Source: Streptomyces sp. DG1A-41 (lineage in GTDB: Bacteria; Actinomycetota; Actinomycetes; Streptomycetales; Streptomycetaceae). From it: a DNA stretch of 64,000 nucleotides. How positions within the stretch are numbered: the stretch's first letter is position 1; each line of letters begins with the position of its first letter. Made by a program: the position numbers and the translations under genes. Below the pieces are notes generated by a model. That model saw nothing but the letters and a program-made list of their open reading frames with translations. It was not told where the DNA came from and searched no databases. The stretch is from assembly GCF_037055355.1 (NCBI RefSeq), contig NZ_CP146350.1, positions 3,743,001 to 3,807,000 of the forward strand. Direction: 5' to 3'. This document shows, piece after piece, positions 55,837 to 64,000 of this stretch.

Positions 55837-55975
55837 GGAGGTACCCACTTCGGGACAAAGGTGACGGAAAAAGGTGTCGTTGAGGGACGACTCGACGACC
55901 GGCGTGGCCGTGAGCTGCAGGTGGCGTGAGCCTGTGCGGTGAGTGGTGACTCGGGTGGCGCCCGGAACTGATCGG

Positions 55976-56619
55976 TCAGGCTTGGCGGAGGTCCTCCATG
56001 GTCACTGCCGTGCCCGGCAGGGCGGAACGGCCCGGGGCCCGCAGCCCGTCCAGGAACAGCTGAAGATGACGGTGTACGAAGCGGTCGGCGCTGAAGCATG
56101 CGGTACCGGCCGGGGCCGGCTGAGCTGGGCCACGGCGACCATCAGGTCACCGACGCCGACGTCGGGGCGGAGCTGGCCGGCCGCCTTGGCGCGGTCCATG
56201 ACCATCTGGAGAATCCGCTCCACGCGCTCGCGCGCCGCTTCCAGGTCGGGGTGGTTCTGGTCGAAGGTGCTCGAGACCATCGGGCACAGCGCGCTGATCC
56301 GCTCGTCGGCGGAGGTGTGCACGAAGCGCTCCAGGGCCTCGAACGCGTCCCCGGTCTCCGCGAGCGCGCGCTCGCCCGCCGCGCCCGTACGGTCAAGTAC
56401 GGAGCAGACGACCTCGCGCACGAGTGCGTCGCGGTCCGGGAAGTGGCGGTACACCGTGGCGTTGCCCACGCCGGCCCGGCGGGCGATCTCGTCGAGCGGC
56501 ACCTCGGGGCCGTGCTCGACGAACATCTCCCGGGCGGCGGTGACGATCCGCTCCCGGTTGCGCAGGGCGTCGGCACGGGGCCGGGGCGCCTTGCGCGCTG
56601 CGGGGGTGGCGGTCTGCAC
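55976..56619 (-). CDS. TetR regulator of the exporter (C-terminal frameshift)
   Basis: About 214 residues if repaired. HTH: VPLDEIARRAGVGNATVYRH. Near 56108 one base is missing: the family-like frame continues GTACFSADRFVHRHLQLFLD and ends MEDLRQA with a stop at 55976, while the uncorrected frame ends at 56002 with unrelated residues. Either product keeps the DNA-binding domain. It lies upstream of the DHA2 exporter on the same strand. Confidence 0.88.
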
Positions 56620-56658
56620 GGCGTACTCCTGGGTGGTCTGAGTGTGCGGTGATGCGAT

Positions 56659-56717
56659 CCGGGGAGCGTGTCCCCGTTTCAGTCGGACACCTGGCTAAAC
56701 GGGGACACGCTCCCCGG
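56659..56717. promoter_or_regulatory. 21-bp perfect inverted repeat between tetR and the M6 protease
   Basis: Arms 56659-56679 (starts CCGGGGAGCGTGTCCCCG) and 56697-56717 are exact complements across 17 bases. It lies 40 bases from the tetR start and about 190 from the protease start. Either a pair of TetR half-sites or a strong stem that separates the two units. Confidence 0.6.
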
Positions 56718-56904
56718 TATTTCCCGCACCAGGGACTTTCGCTTGTGACCTGGCTCACAAACCGTGGATCCGCTCCCGATATTCCGGCTACCGGCCGGAA
56801 ACCCACGATCGGTCTCCTCCAACGCGCGCCCCCACACCCCGCGACGCAGGGTGATCGCAAGGGCGCAGCCGGAGACCGGAGGCTGCCGTGGCGCGGGAGG
56901 TCCC

Positions 56905-58236
56905 TTGCAGGTCCCTTGCATACAGCCGCAGCCTCAGCGACCCCGGTCAGACGCCTCGGGGCCGCCCGGCCGCCGGATACCCCGGCGGCGCCTGGCCGCC
57001 CTCGCCTGCGTGACCGCCCTGACCTTCACGGTCAGCGCCTCGGCCGGCACGGGCCACCTCGCCCCGGGCGACACCACGGCCGGAGCGGGCCCGACCTCCT
57101 TGTCCCGCACCTCCGCGCACGGCCCCTGCATGATCCGCGGGGCCCGCGAGGTCCAGATGTCCGAGGGCATCCCCACCACCGACGGCTACGCCCGCTCCAC
57201 GGGCACCGTCCGCGCCCTCACCCTGATGATCGACTTCTCCGACGCACCCGGCGAGGGCAAGGCCTTGGACCGCTTCCGGGAGTTCTTCCCGCAGACCCGG
57301 CACTGGTTCCGCACCAGTTCCTACGGCCGCCTGGACTACCGCCCCGAGACCCCGATCCGGGAGTGGCTGCGGATGCCGAAGTCCTTCCGCGAGTACGGCA
57401 TAGAGCGCGGCGCCCCCTTCGATCCCGGCTACCGCGAACTGGTCCAGGACCTCGTGGCCGCGGCCGACCCGAGGGTGGACTTCCGCGCGTACGACCTGCT
57501 GAACGTACTGGTCACCCCGAACGCCGGCCCCTCCGCCCTCGACACCGTCCTCTCGGTCACCTTCGCCGGCAACCCCGATGCCCCGACAGCCGACGGCATA
57601 CCCGTGGCCAACGCCTCCTTCGTCTACTCCCGCCAGGACGACGGTTCCGGCTCCTACGGCCGCACCGGCTACCGCGTCCTCCCCCACGAGAACGGCCACG
57701 TCTTCGGCCTGCCCGACCTGTACACCGCTCAGGGCGGGGGCGCGGTCGGCCACTGGGACATCATGAGCGAGGACTGGGGCGCCAACAACGACCTCCTCGG
57801 CTGGCACAAGTGGAAGCTGGGCTGGCTGGACGCCGAGCAGGTGCACTGCGTATCGACCCTCGGCACCACGGAGTACACCCTGACGCCGCTGGCCCGCGCG
57901 GGCGGCTCCAAGTTGGTCGTCGTCCCCCTGGACAGCAGAACCGGCTACGCCGTGGAACTGCGCACCCGCGCCGGCAACGACGAGTCGGTGTGCCGCCCGG
58001 GCGTCCTGGTCTACAAGGTCGACGCAGAGGTGGACACGGGCATGGGCCCGGTCACGGTCTACGACTCCCGCCGCGACAGCGGCGGCTGCACACGCGCGCC
58101 GAACGTCCACGCGGAACTGTCCGACGCGCCGCTCGCTCCCGGGGAGACGTTCATGGATCCGCGGAGGGGGGTCCTGATCAGGGTGGTGGGGGCGGACCCG
58201 GCGGGGGACTACCGGGTGCGGGTGACGCGGGGGTAG
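56905..58236 (+). CDS. Secreted M6-family metalloprotease
   Basis: About 443 residues from TTG 56905, set 4 bases after GGGAGG. A GTG at 56764 is also in frame but puts the signal helix too far inside. Signal peptide: RRIPRRRLAALACVTALTFT then VSASAGTG. Zinc site HENGHVFGLPDLY (HExxHxxGxxD) in the immune-inhibitor-A/M6 class, followed by the met-turn-like DIMSEDWG. C-terminal beta-rich region. It degrades extracellular protein. An 11-base tandem duplication (56899-56920) covers the proposed start. Confidence 0.85.
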   Translation: MQVPCIQPQPQRPRSDASGPPGRRIPRRRLAALACVTALTFTVSASAGTGHLAPGDTTAGAGPTSLSRTSAHGPCMIRGAREVQMSEGIPTTDGYARSTGTVRALTLMIDFSDAPGEGKALDRFREFFPQTRHWFRTSSYGRLDYRPETPIREWLRMPKSFREYGIERGAPFDPGYRELVQDLVAAADPRVDFRAYDLLNVLVTPNAGPSALDTVLSVTFAGNPDAPTADGIPVANASFVYSRQDDGSGSYGRTGYRVLPHENGHVFGLPDLYTAQGGGAVGHWDIMSEDWGANNDLLGWHKWKLGWLDAEQVHCVSTLGTTEYTLTPLARAGGSKLVVVPLDSRTGYAVELRTRAGNDESVCRPGVLVYKVDAEVDTGMGPVTVYDSRRDSGGCTRAPNVHAELSDAPLAPGETFMDPRRGVLIRVVGADPAGDYRVRVTRG

Positions 58237-58373
58237 GCAGCGGCTGACGCGCGGAGGGAGGTAGCAGCCGCCGGCACCAGTGCGATCAGCGCACAGGTCC
58301 AGGGCAGATTCCGGATTACGGTAGGCCTGCCGCCTTACGGTAGGCGTACCGCGACCGCCGTACCGGAGAGCCG

Positions 58374-60040
58374 ATGCCAGAGAAGCCCATGAACGACGCC
58401 CAGGAGGCGGCGACGCCACGGGCCGACGGGACGGGGGCCGCCCCACCGCCTGCCGGGGGCGGGGCACCCGCCGAGGCGGTCACGCCGCTGATCCGCGGCA
58501 TCGCGGTCCTGCGGGAGCTGACCGAGGCGGACGGCACTCTGAGCCTCAGCGCCCTGGAACGCGCCACCGGCCTGGCCCGCTCCACGGTCGACCGCATCAC
58601 GGCCACACTCGCCCGCATGGACTACGTCCGCGTGGACGGCAGGGACGTACACCTGTCCCCCGCCTGATGGAACTGGGCAACGCCTACCTCTCCGCCCTGC
58701 GCCTCCCCGCCCTCCTCGCCGCCCGAGCGGACGCCCTGGCCGACGAACTTGACGAGTCGGTCTCCCTCGCGGTCGCCGACCGCGACGGCATCCGCTTCAT
58801 CCACCAGGCGACCCGCCGCCGCGCGATGTCCCTGAGCTTCCGCATCGGCGACCTGCTCCCCGCCGAACGCACCGCGCCGGGCCCGCTGTTCGCGACGGAG
58901 TGGACGGACACCGACTGGCAGCACTGGCGGGACCGCAGGGCGTCGGACCCGAGGGACCTGTCCTTCACGGCCGTACCGCCGCGCACGTACGGAGGGCACG
59001 AACGAGACGACGAGGCCTTCGTCGCCCGCACGGAAGAGGCGGCCGCGGACGGCTGGGCCCTGGACGACCAGCTGATCGAACCGGGCCTGGTGGCGGTCTC
59101 GGTCCCGGTCCGGTCCCCACACACAGACGGCCGCCGGAAGATCGCATGCGTGGCGAGCGTGGTCAGCCACACCAGCCGGCACACAGCACAAGACCTACGG
59201 ACCACCCTGCTGCCGAGGTTGCGGTCGGCGGTGACGGAGATGGAACGCGAACTGCACCGTACGCCGCCCCCGGAGCCCGGCCCGCCCCCCTCCAACCTGG
59301 CGCTCTGGACGGGCGCGTCCAAGCAGCAGTTGGGCCGCGACTTCATCGAATCCCTGGCACGAGGCCTGACGGTCCTCACGGCCTTCGGCGAGGGCAGGAG
59401 GGAGCTGACCCTCACGGAGGTGGCCCAGGCAACGGGCCTGGCCCGGGCCACGGCCCGCCGAGCCCTGATCACCTACGAACACCTGGACCTGGTCACCACC
59501 CCGAGCCCCCGCACCTTCACCCTGACCCCCCGGGTCCTCTCCCTGGGCTTCCCACCCCTCTCCCGCACGTCCCTCCCCGAGATCGCCCAGCCCCATCTGT
59601 CCGACCTGACGTCCCGCATCCACGAGTCGACGTCGATGGCGGTGCTCTCGGACTCGGGCGAGGAGATCCAGTACACGGCCAGGGTGGCGACGGGCCGGGT
59701 GATGAGCGTGAACGTCACGGTGGGCACACGCCTGCCGGCGTACGCGACGGCACTGGGCCGAGTCCTGCTGGCGGACACGCACAGGGACCTGACCTCGATC
59801 CACTCCCAGGGATACGCCCTGGTCGACGAGGAACTGGAAGAGGGCCTCCGCTCCCTCGCGGTCCCGGTCCGCGACCGGTCCGGAAGGGTCGTGGCCGCCC
59901 TGAACACGGCGATGCACGCGAGCCGCCACACCCTCCGCGAATGCGTGACGGACCTCCTCCCCGAACTGACCTCAACAGCCACCCGCATCGAGTCCGACCT
60001 CCACACCGCCAGCCGCTTCACCCACGTCCCCCTGGCCTGA
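58374..60040 (+). pseudogene. Two-module IclR-family regulator (one frameshift)
   Basis: About 555 residues when repaired. Two complete IclR units stand in tandem. Unit 1 has HTH LSLSALERATGLARSTVDRI and an effector domain ending SRHTAQDLRTTLLPRL. Unit 2 has HTH LTLTEVAQATGLARATARRA and an effector domain with VNVTVGTRLPAYATALGRVL. One C is missing in a run near 58660: VHLSP should read on as RLMELGNAYLSALRLP. Relatives (PcaR/PobR type) control aromatic-acid catabolism. No catabolic genes are adjacent. Confidence 0.85.
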
Positions 60041-60130
60041 CCCCCACACCCACCCGACCCGTATCCGGTACGCTGACGCCTGTGGTCCTCCCAGACCACA
60101 GGCACGCCGCTGCTTGCGTCCGATGCCACT

Positions 60131-60203
60131 GCCTTCGTAGCTCAGGGGATAGAGCACCGCTCTCCTAAAGCGGGTGTCGCAGGTTCGAATCCTGCCGGGG
60201 GCA
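60131..60203 (+). tRNA. tRNA-Arg (anticodon CCT), integration site
   Basis: A 73-nt cloverleaf: acceptor GCCTTCG/CGGGGGC, D stem GCTC/GAGC, anticodon stem CCGCT/AGCGG with loop CTCCTAA, T stem GCAGG/CCTGC with loop TTCGAAT. CCA is not encoded. The integrase gene sits just past the 3' end, so this half of the tRNA gene is the likely attachment site (attL). Confidence 0.95.
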
Positions 60204-60209
60204 CAGAGA

Positions 60210-60252
60210 TAAGGGCCAGCTCAGGAGGGGTTTCCTCCCAGGCTGGCCCTTA
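60210..60252. terminator. Terminator between tRNA-Arg and int
   Basis: TAAGGGCCAGC (60210-60220) and GCTGGCCCTTA (60242-60252) pair, with an inner AGGAGG/CCTCC stem around GGTTT. It can end both the tRNA and the integrase transcript. Confidence 0.8.
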
Positions 60253-60284
60253 GCCGTTTCAGGTGCCGTGCCACACGCGTGCCA

Positions 60285-61442
60285 CTACGTCCGCTCGGCG
60301 TCCTCTCCGGGGGAGCCTGGAGCCACTCCCCCACCGCCCCGGATCATGGCCCCGAGCCGGTCAGCGATGGCCCGGTCGCGGTCACTGGTCATGTGCTGGT
60401 AGATCAGCGCGGCCCGGGAGCTGCTGTGCCCCATCCGCGTCATCAATTCCCGCGTGCTGGCCCCGGCCGTCGAGGCCAGTGTGTTGCCGGTGTGGCGTAG
60501 GTCGTGAAAGTGCAGCTCGGCCGTGACGCCAGCCGCCTTCCGGGCCTTGACCCAGTCGTCGCGGAAGTTGCTGCGTCGCAACTGCCCACCCTGCGGCCCG
60601 ACGAAGACGTGACCCTCACGGCCAGGAGCGGCGAAGTGCTCCAGGTGGTGCCTGACCGCGTCGAGCAGTTCGGCCGGGAAGGAGACGGAGCGCACCCCTG
60701 CGGCGGACTTCGGTGCCTTGTCGAAGAGTCGGCCGTCCTGCAACTCGGCTTGAGCACGACGCACGGTGACGGTCAGCGCCTCCAAGTCGATGTCTCTACG
60801 CCGCAGGGCCGCCAGCTCGCCGAACCGCAGGGTGGTGAAGGCCGCCATGAGCACGAGCAGTCGGTAGCGCGGCGTGATGGAGTCGGCGACGGCGAAGACC
60901 TCCGCCACCGTGAGGACAGGCCGTTCGGGCACGTCGTAGCGGTCCGCGCCTTTGATGCGGCACGGATTGCGCCGGATCAGCTCGTCATCCACGGCCGTGT
61001 TCATCAGGGCCCGCAGCAGTTGGTACGCCTTGACCACCGTCGGCTCACCGAGGCCGGCCGCGAGGAGCTTCCCGCGCCAGCTGCGCACCCGGGCCGTTGT
61101 CACATCGGCAACGCTCCCGGCTCCGAAGGTGGGCAGGATATGCATCCGCATCACCGACTCGTTCCGCTCGCGGGTGCGGTCAGCAAGCTTTCGGTCCCGC
61201 AGCCACGCGGTGGCGTACTCCTCGAAGTTCACCGCCCCGGCGTCCGGGTCCGACCACTGCCCGCGCGTGATGTCCGACTCGATGTGGGTCAGCGCGACTT
61301 GGGCGTCTGTCTTGGTTGGGTAGGTCTTCTCCGCCGGGCGCAGTTGCCCCGTCTCCGGGTCTCGGTAGCGGACCTGCCAACGGCCGGACGAAAGCTGCCG
61401 GACCGAGCCGAAGTCCCTTCGCCTCCCCTTCTTGTTGGCCAT
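60285..61442 (-). CDS. int: Tyrosine site-specific integrase
   Basis: A 385-residue phage/ICE integrase. N-terminal arm-binding SAM-like domain (FEEYATAWLRDRKLADRTRE) and a C-terminal catalytic domain with Arg in TTLRFGELAALRRRDID, HDLRHTGNTLAS (His-x-x-Arg) and the nucleophile Tyr in SRAALIYQHMT. It integrates the element at the adjacent tRNA-Arg. The ATG shares one base with the xis stop (TGATG). Complete. Confidence 0.95.
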   Translation of the reverse strand: MANKKGRRRDFGSVRQLSSGRWQVRYRDPETGQLRPAEKTYPTKTDAQVALTHIESDITRGQWSDPDAGAVNFEEYATAWLRDRKLADRTRERNESVMRMHILPTFGAGSVADVTTARVRSWRGKLLAAGLGEPTVVKAYQLLRALMNTAVDDELIRRNPCRIKGADRYDVPERPVLTVAEVFAVADSITPRYRLLVLMAAFTTLRFGELAALRRRDIDLEALTVTVRRAQAELQDGRLFDKAPKSAAGVRSVSFPAELLDAVRHHLEHFAAPGREGHVFVGPQGGQLRRSNFRDDWVKARKAAGVTAELHFHDLRHTGNTLASTAGASTRELMTRMGHSSSRAALIYQHMTSDRDRAIADRLGAMIRGGGGVAPGSPGEDAERT

Positions 61443-61654
61443 CAGGCAGCCCTCCGCAGGGAGCTGTGCCGGTGGCCGATGGGCCGCACCGTGTTGGCGT
61501 CGATGAAGGCGTTCAGTGCGCTCTCCGGGATACGGACGTGTCGGCCGACCTTGACGAACACGATGCGACGCTCGGCGATCAGGCGGCGCGGGAAGCGTTC
61601 GGTGGTGCCGAGGAGTTCGGCCACCTGCGCCACGGTCAGGTAGCGGTCAGCCAT
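61442..61654 (-). CDS. xis: Excisionase-like helix-turn-helix protein
   Basis: A 70-residue MerR-like wHTH protein of the excisionase type (YLTVAQVAELLGTTERFPRR, VKVGRHVRIPESALNAFIDA). ATG at 61654 after AAGGAGAAC. It overlaps the repSA end by 8 bases and the int start by 1, so all three are probably co-translated. Needed for excision with Int in related elements. Confidence 0.88.
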   Translation of the reverse strand: MADRYLTVAQVAELLGTTERFPRRLIAERRIVFVKVGRHVRIPESALNAFIDANTVRPIGHRHSSLRRAA

Positions 61655-62939
61655 GGGTGGGTTCTCCTTCCGTTCCGGGGGCGGGTTCGAGACTTTCGGC
61701 GAGCCAGGCTTCGGCGTCGGTGAGGCCGGTCCCGGCGTAGACCCAGTGAGCGAGGACGAGGGTCGTGTCCGGGTCGTGCTCGGTTGTTGCTGCGGCTTGT
61801 GCGCGGCGCCATTCGGCGCGGGCGTCACGGAGGGCGCCGAGGGTGGTGGAGTAGCGGCGGGACTTGGTGGAGAAGTGGCCGCGGAAGCCGAGCATGTGGG
61901 CCCAGGCCCGCAGGCGAAGGTGTTCGAGGTCCTTGCGGGCGCCGAGAGTCCAGGCGGTACGGATGAGCCGGCGGGCGTGGTCGCTGATGTCGAGCTGGGC
62001 GAGTTCGGCGAGGAACTTCAGCGGCCGGTCCAGAGCTCCCGTCGCTGTCTCGGCACCCTTGGTGGCGTACTTCGCGATGTACGCGGCGACGGCCCGTTCG
62101 GTCAGCTCCTGGCCGCCGTCGAAGTCGGCCGAGCGGATGGTGCGCACGTCGAGCTGACGGCCGAAGGCGAAGGCATGCGCCCGCCCGTCGATGACCGGGC
62201 CGTCCACGCGGGCGGCGGCGGTGGCGGCCTGGATGGCGTCGGTCAGCAGATCGGCGGTGGCCCAGGCAGGTGCCGGGGTGTCGCCCCCCTCGGGGCCGTC
62301 GATGCGGATTACGGCATGGAAGTGGACGGCTCCGCGCTTCTGGTACTCGGCGACCTTGGCAAAGGACACCCGGGCGTACTCGCGGAAGGCCCGCTGAGTC
62401 AGTCCGGCGCGCTTGGCGACCTCTCGGCGCAGGTAGGTCGAGAAGCGCCGCCACAGCGGACCGGCGTGCGCGTTCCAGAGCACGGCCGCTTCGTAGTCGT
62501 AGCTGTCCGGGTCGAGGGGGGTACCGAGTGCGGGGTCGTCCTGGTCGTGGCGGGCTCCGCAGCGGCAGCGGCGTACCGAACCGGTCGGGCCGGTGGGGCG
62601 GTTGTGGACCGGGCCGAAGCTCGGTGCGGTGAAGGTGGCGAAGACGCGCGGATGTGCGGCAACGCGTTCGGGGACGCCCTTGCCGCCGCGCAGTCCGGAG
62701 GTGATCAGGTGGAAGGTGTCGCGGCGGTAGACCTCGGCGCAGGCCGCGCAGCGGGTGGTGCGGCGGTTGTTGCAGCGGACCAGGAGGTGCCCGGCCGGGA
62801 GGCTGGCGGAGTCGAGGTGGTGGAGGACATTGCCGATCTCGCCGGTGCGGGTGACGTCGCACTCGGTGCGGTGCCCGTCGAGGCGGATCGGGTGCGTGCA
62901 GCCGCCGAGGCCGGCGAGCTGGCGCAGGAGTGCGGGCAT
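61647..62939 (-). CDS. repSA: RepSA-type replication initiator
   Basis: 430 residues from ATG 62939. A zinc-finger-like N-terminal region has paired Cys (RTTRCAACAEVYRRDTFHL, RRCRCGARH). The HUH-type nickase motif is GAVHFHAVIRIDGPEG and the catalytic Tyr is near AAYIAKYATKGAE. It starts rolling-circle replication of excised AICEs. The frame stays protein-like upstream (ATPPPLHELGELAALGT) to an AAGGAG ribosome site at which only ATC codons (63002, 62999) are present, so the true start may be non-canonical. Confidence 0.9.
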   Translation of the reverse strand: MPALLRQLAGLGGCTHPIRLDGHRTECDVTRTGEIGNVLHHLDSASLPAGHLLVRCNNRRTTRCAACAEVYRRDTFHLITSGLRGGKGVPERVAAHPRVFATFTAPSFGPVHNRPTGPTGSVRRCRCGARHDQDDPALGTPLDPDSYDYEAAVLWNAHAGPLWRRFSTYLRREVAKRAGLTQRAFREYARVSFAKVAEYQKRGAVHFHAVIRIDGPEGGDTPAPAWATADLLTDAIQAATAAARVDGPVIDGRAHAFAFGRQLDVRTIRSADFDGGQELTERAVAAYIAKYATKGAETATGALDRPLKFLAELAQLDISDHARRLIRTAWTLGARKDLEHLRLRAWAHMLGFRGHFSTKSRRYSTTLGALRDARAEWRRAQAAATTEHDPDTTLVLAHWVYAGTGLTDAEAWLAESLEPAPGTEGEPTHG

Positions 62940-63092
62940 GGTGCCCAGGGCGGCCAGTTCGCCGAGTTCGTGGAGCGGGGGCGGAGTGGCGCGGGTGATG
63001 ATGGCTTCTCCTTCTGGTTTCGGCTGGAGGGAGAGGGCCCCCGGGGCGGCGGATGCTTGGCGGTATCGAGGCCGCCCCGGGGGTCTGGTGTG

Positions 63093-63338
63093 TCAGCGGC
63101 GGTGCTGGTCGCGGAGCATCGAGCGCAGGACCACGGCGGCGACGGCCACCGAGACGGCCGTGACGGCGACGGCGGCCAGGAGCGCGGTCAGCACGACGCC
63201 ACCGACGAGGACGGCCGCGACCGCTCCCGTGCTGACGGAGATCTGAGCGGCGGGACGCCGCGCGGGTGCCTGGTCGGCCACGGTGTGGGTGTACGCGGGC
63301 GGCGGCGTCGGGCTGTCGGGGTACTTGGGCAGGAACAC
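63093..63338 (-). CDS. spdD: SpdD-type plasmid spread protein
   Basis: 81 residues, GTG after AAGGAGAGC. Pro-rich start (FLPKYPDSPTPPPAYTHTV) and a C-terminal membrane helix pair (VLVGGVVLTALLAAVAVTAV, VAVAAVVLRSML). Spd proteins help spread a conjugative element along the recipient mycelium. Confidence 0.85.
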   Translation of the reverse strand: MFLPKYPDSPTPPPAYTHTVADQAPARRPAAQISVSTGAVAAVLVGGVVLTALLAAVAVTAVSVAVAAVVLRSMLRDQHRR

Positions 63339-63363
63339 AGCGAAGCTCTCCTTACCTACTCGT

Positions 63364-63558
63364 CTAGTCATGTGAGCCGTTGACGATGTCCACGCCAGAG
63401 CGCGTACCGGACTCGATGGCCGGGGCCATGAACGTGTGCGAGAGCCAGAACCCGAAGAGGGCGATCAGGACGACGATCCACGTGCGGACGCCGAGGAACT
63501 TGACCGCTCCCCAGGCGAAGAAGCCGAGGACGACGACGAGCGGCAGGCTGACGGTCAC
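63364..63558 (-). CDS. Small AICE membrane protein
   Basis: 64 residues, GTG start. Two hydrophobic segments (LPLVVVLGFFAWGAVKFL and WIVVLIALFGFWLSHTFM). Found next to spd genes in related elements; probable spread function by context only. Confidence 0.7.
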   Translation of the reverse strand: MTVSLPLVVVLGFFAWGAVKFLGVRTWIVVLIALFGFWLSHTFMAPAIESGTRSGVDIVNGSHD

Positions 63559-63573
63559 GGTGTGCGGGTCCTT

Positions 63574-63765
63574 TCAGCGGACGGGGCAACGGTGGGTACG
63601 GGCCGCCAGCTCGGCGGCAGCGCGGCTGTCGTAGTCGGCGGAGAAGCCGCAGCGCGGGGCCGTGCAGGCGGCGGTGTGCTTCTCCCGGCCGCGACCGTCG
63701 TACGAGGTGCCGACCTGAACTGGGCCGATGCGGGTGACGTCGCGGAAGCGCTTCGGTGCGGACAT
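63574..63765 (-). CDS. Mobile element transfer protein
   Basis: 63 residues: RFRDVTRIGPVQVGTSYDGR, then TAACTAPRCGFSADYDSRAA ending RTHRCPVR. Three cysteines and two histidines could bind zinc. Known as a small conserved transfer-region protein of AICEs; exact role unclear. Confidence 0.75.
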   Translation of the reverse strand: MSAPKRFRDVTRIGPVQVGTSYDGRGREKHTAACTAPRCGFSADYDSRAAAELAARTHRCPVR

Positions 63766-63767
63766 GG

Positions 63768-63950
63768 TCAGTTCTCCTGTCGCAGGCTGGGGCCGTGGAA
63801 TTCGCGCAGGATCCGGGCAGCTTCCTCGGGATCCGGCGTGCGGTCGGCAGCTTCTCCGGCGAGGAGCCGAGCGAGCGTCGACCGGCCGCTCACGGCCATT
63901 TCGCGGGCCGCTTGGAGGTAGTCGGCGGCGGTGTTGAAGCAGAGAGGCAT
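63768..63950 (-). CDS. Hypothetical AICE protein
   Basis: 60 residues, ATG after GGGGAATC. LCFNTAADYLQAAREMAVSG, then RSTLARLLAGEAADRTPDPE. Helical and acidic, without a known domain. Two bases from the transfer protein gene, so co-translated. Confidence 0.65.
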   Translation of the reverse strand: MPLCFNTAADYLQAAREMAVSGRSTLARLLAGEAADRTPDPEEAARILREFHGPSLRQEN

Positions 63951-63966
63951 GATTCCCCTTTGGTGG

Positions 63967-64000
63967 TCAGGTGAGTTGGGCGGCGATGGCGTCGGCCATG
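63967..64000 (-). CDS. Last codons of an AICE gene cut by the window edge
   Basis: The minus strand reads MADAIAAQLT and a stop at 63967. It is the C terminus of the next gene upstream in the element. Confidence 0.4.
   Translation of the reverse strand, partial: MADAIAAQLT

Larger units (their letters stand above)
60131..64000. mobile_element. Left part of an actinomycete integrative and conjugative element
   Basis: From the tRNA-Arg 3' end: integrase, excisionase, RepSA initiator, SpdD and small transfer genes, all on the minus strand and tightly spaced. This is the pSAM2-type order. The transfer ATPase and attR lie beyond the window. The exact left boundary is inside the T arm or 3' end of the tRNA gene but cannot be fixed without attR. 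Confidence 0.85.

Overview
The window is very GC-rich DNA from a Streptomyces or close relative. Almost every codon ends in G or C, GTG and TTG starts are common, and the genes match Streptomyces core families: SepX/GlpR, HrdD sigma factor, DUF6227, a tricorn-type protease, and an integrated conjugative element with RepSA, SpdD and a tyrosine integrase. Most of it reads as chromosomal core with three inserted or decayed patches and one unusual accessory operon.

Layout. 1-16 kb: a zinc alcohol dehydrogenase cut by the window edge, an MMPL exporter with its TetR, a tricorn-like protease, a translationally coupled operon for a Baeyer-Villiger-type monooxygenase, a hydrolase and a short-chain dehydrogenase with a divergent MerR, exonuclease III, a decayed patch (13.7-15.2 kb), tRNA-Ala and SepX. 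16.8-20.8 kb: galU-moeA-moaC-mogA-acetyltransferase run as one operon next to sepX, the setting of the gephyrin-like Glp (a MoeA) and its receptor GlpR/SepX. 20.9-35.5 kb: 5-formyl-THF cyclo-ligase, a penicillin-acylase-type hydrolase, a cation/proton antiporter, an MFS carrier, an FmdB zinc ribbon behind a CIRCE-like operator, MTA phosphorylase, MscL, LtrA, an S58 peptidase, an L,D-transpeptidase and DUF6227. 35.6-36.6 kb: an IS982-family element that split a small gene. 36.9-40.8 kb: the fructose PTS operon deoR-fruK-fruA.

41.0-46.6 kb is the most interesting part. It is one minus-strand operon coding a PLP-dependent decarboxylase, a PaaK-like adenylating enzyme and four divergent PixA/AidA-family (inclusion-body type) proteins. 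A metallo-beta-lactamase-fold gene lies just upstream. Its promoter carries a 19-bp inverted repeat that shares a 12-bp motif (one mismatch) with the operon's leader.

48-50 kb holds transposase remnants around a WYL regulator. 51-60 kb holds hrdD, a phosphinothricin-acetyltransferase-like GNAT, a class III dioxygenase with divergent MarR, an EmrB-type drug exporter with TetR, a secreted M6 metalloprotease and a double-module IclR regulator. From 60.1 kb an integrative conjugative element sits at the 3' end of tRNA-Arg(CCU) and runs out of the window (int, xis, repSA, spdD, small transfer genes).

At least nine genes are broken by single-base indels, mostly in or beside G/C runs, and each is restored by one base. 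Many may be sequencing errors rather than true pseudogenes.
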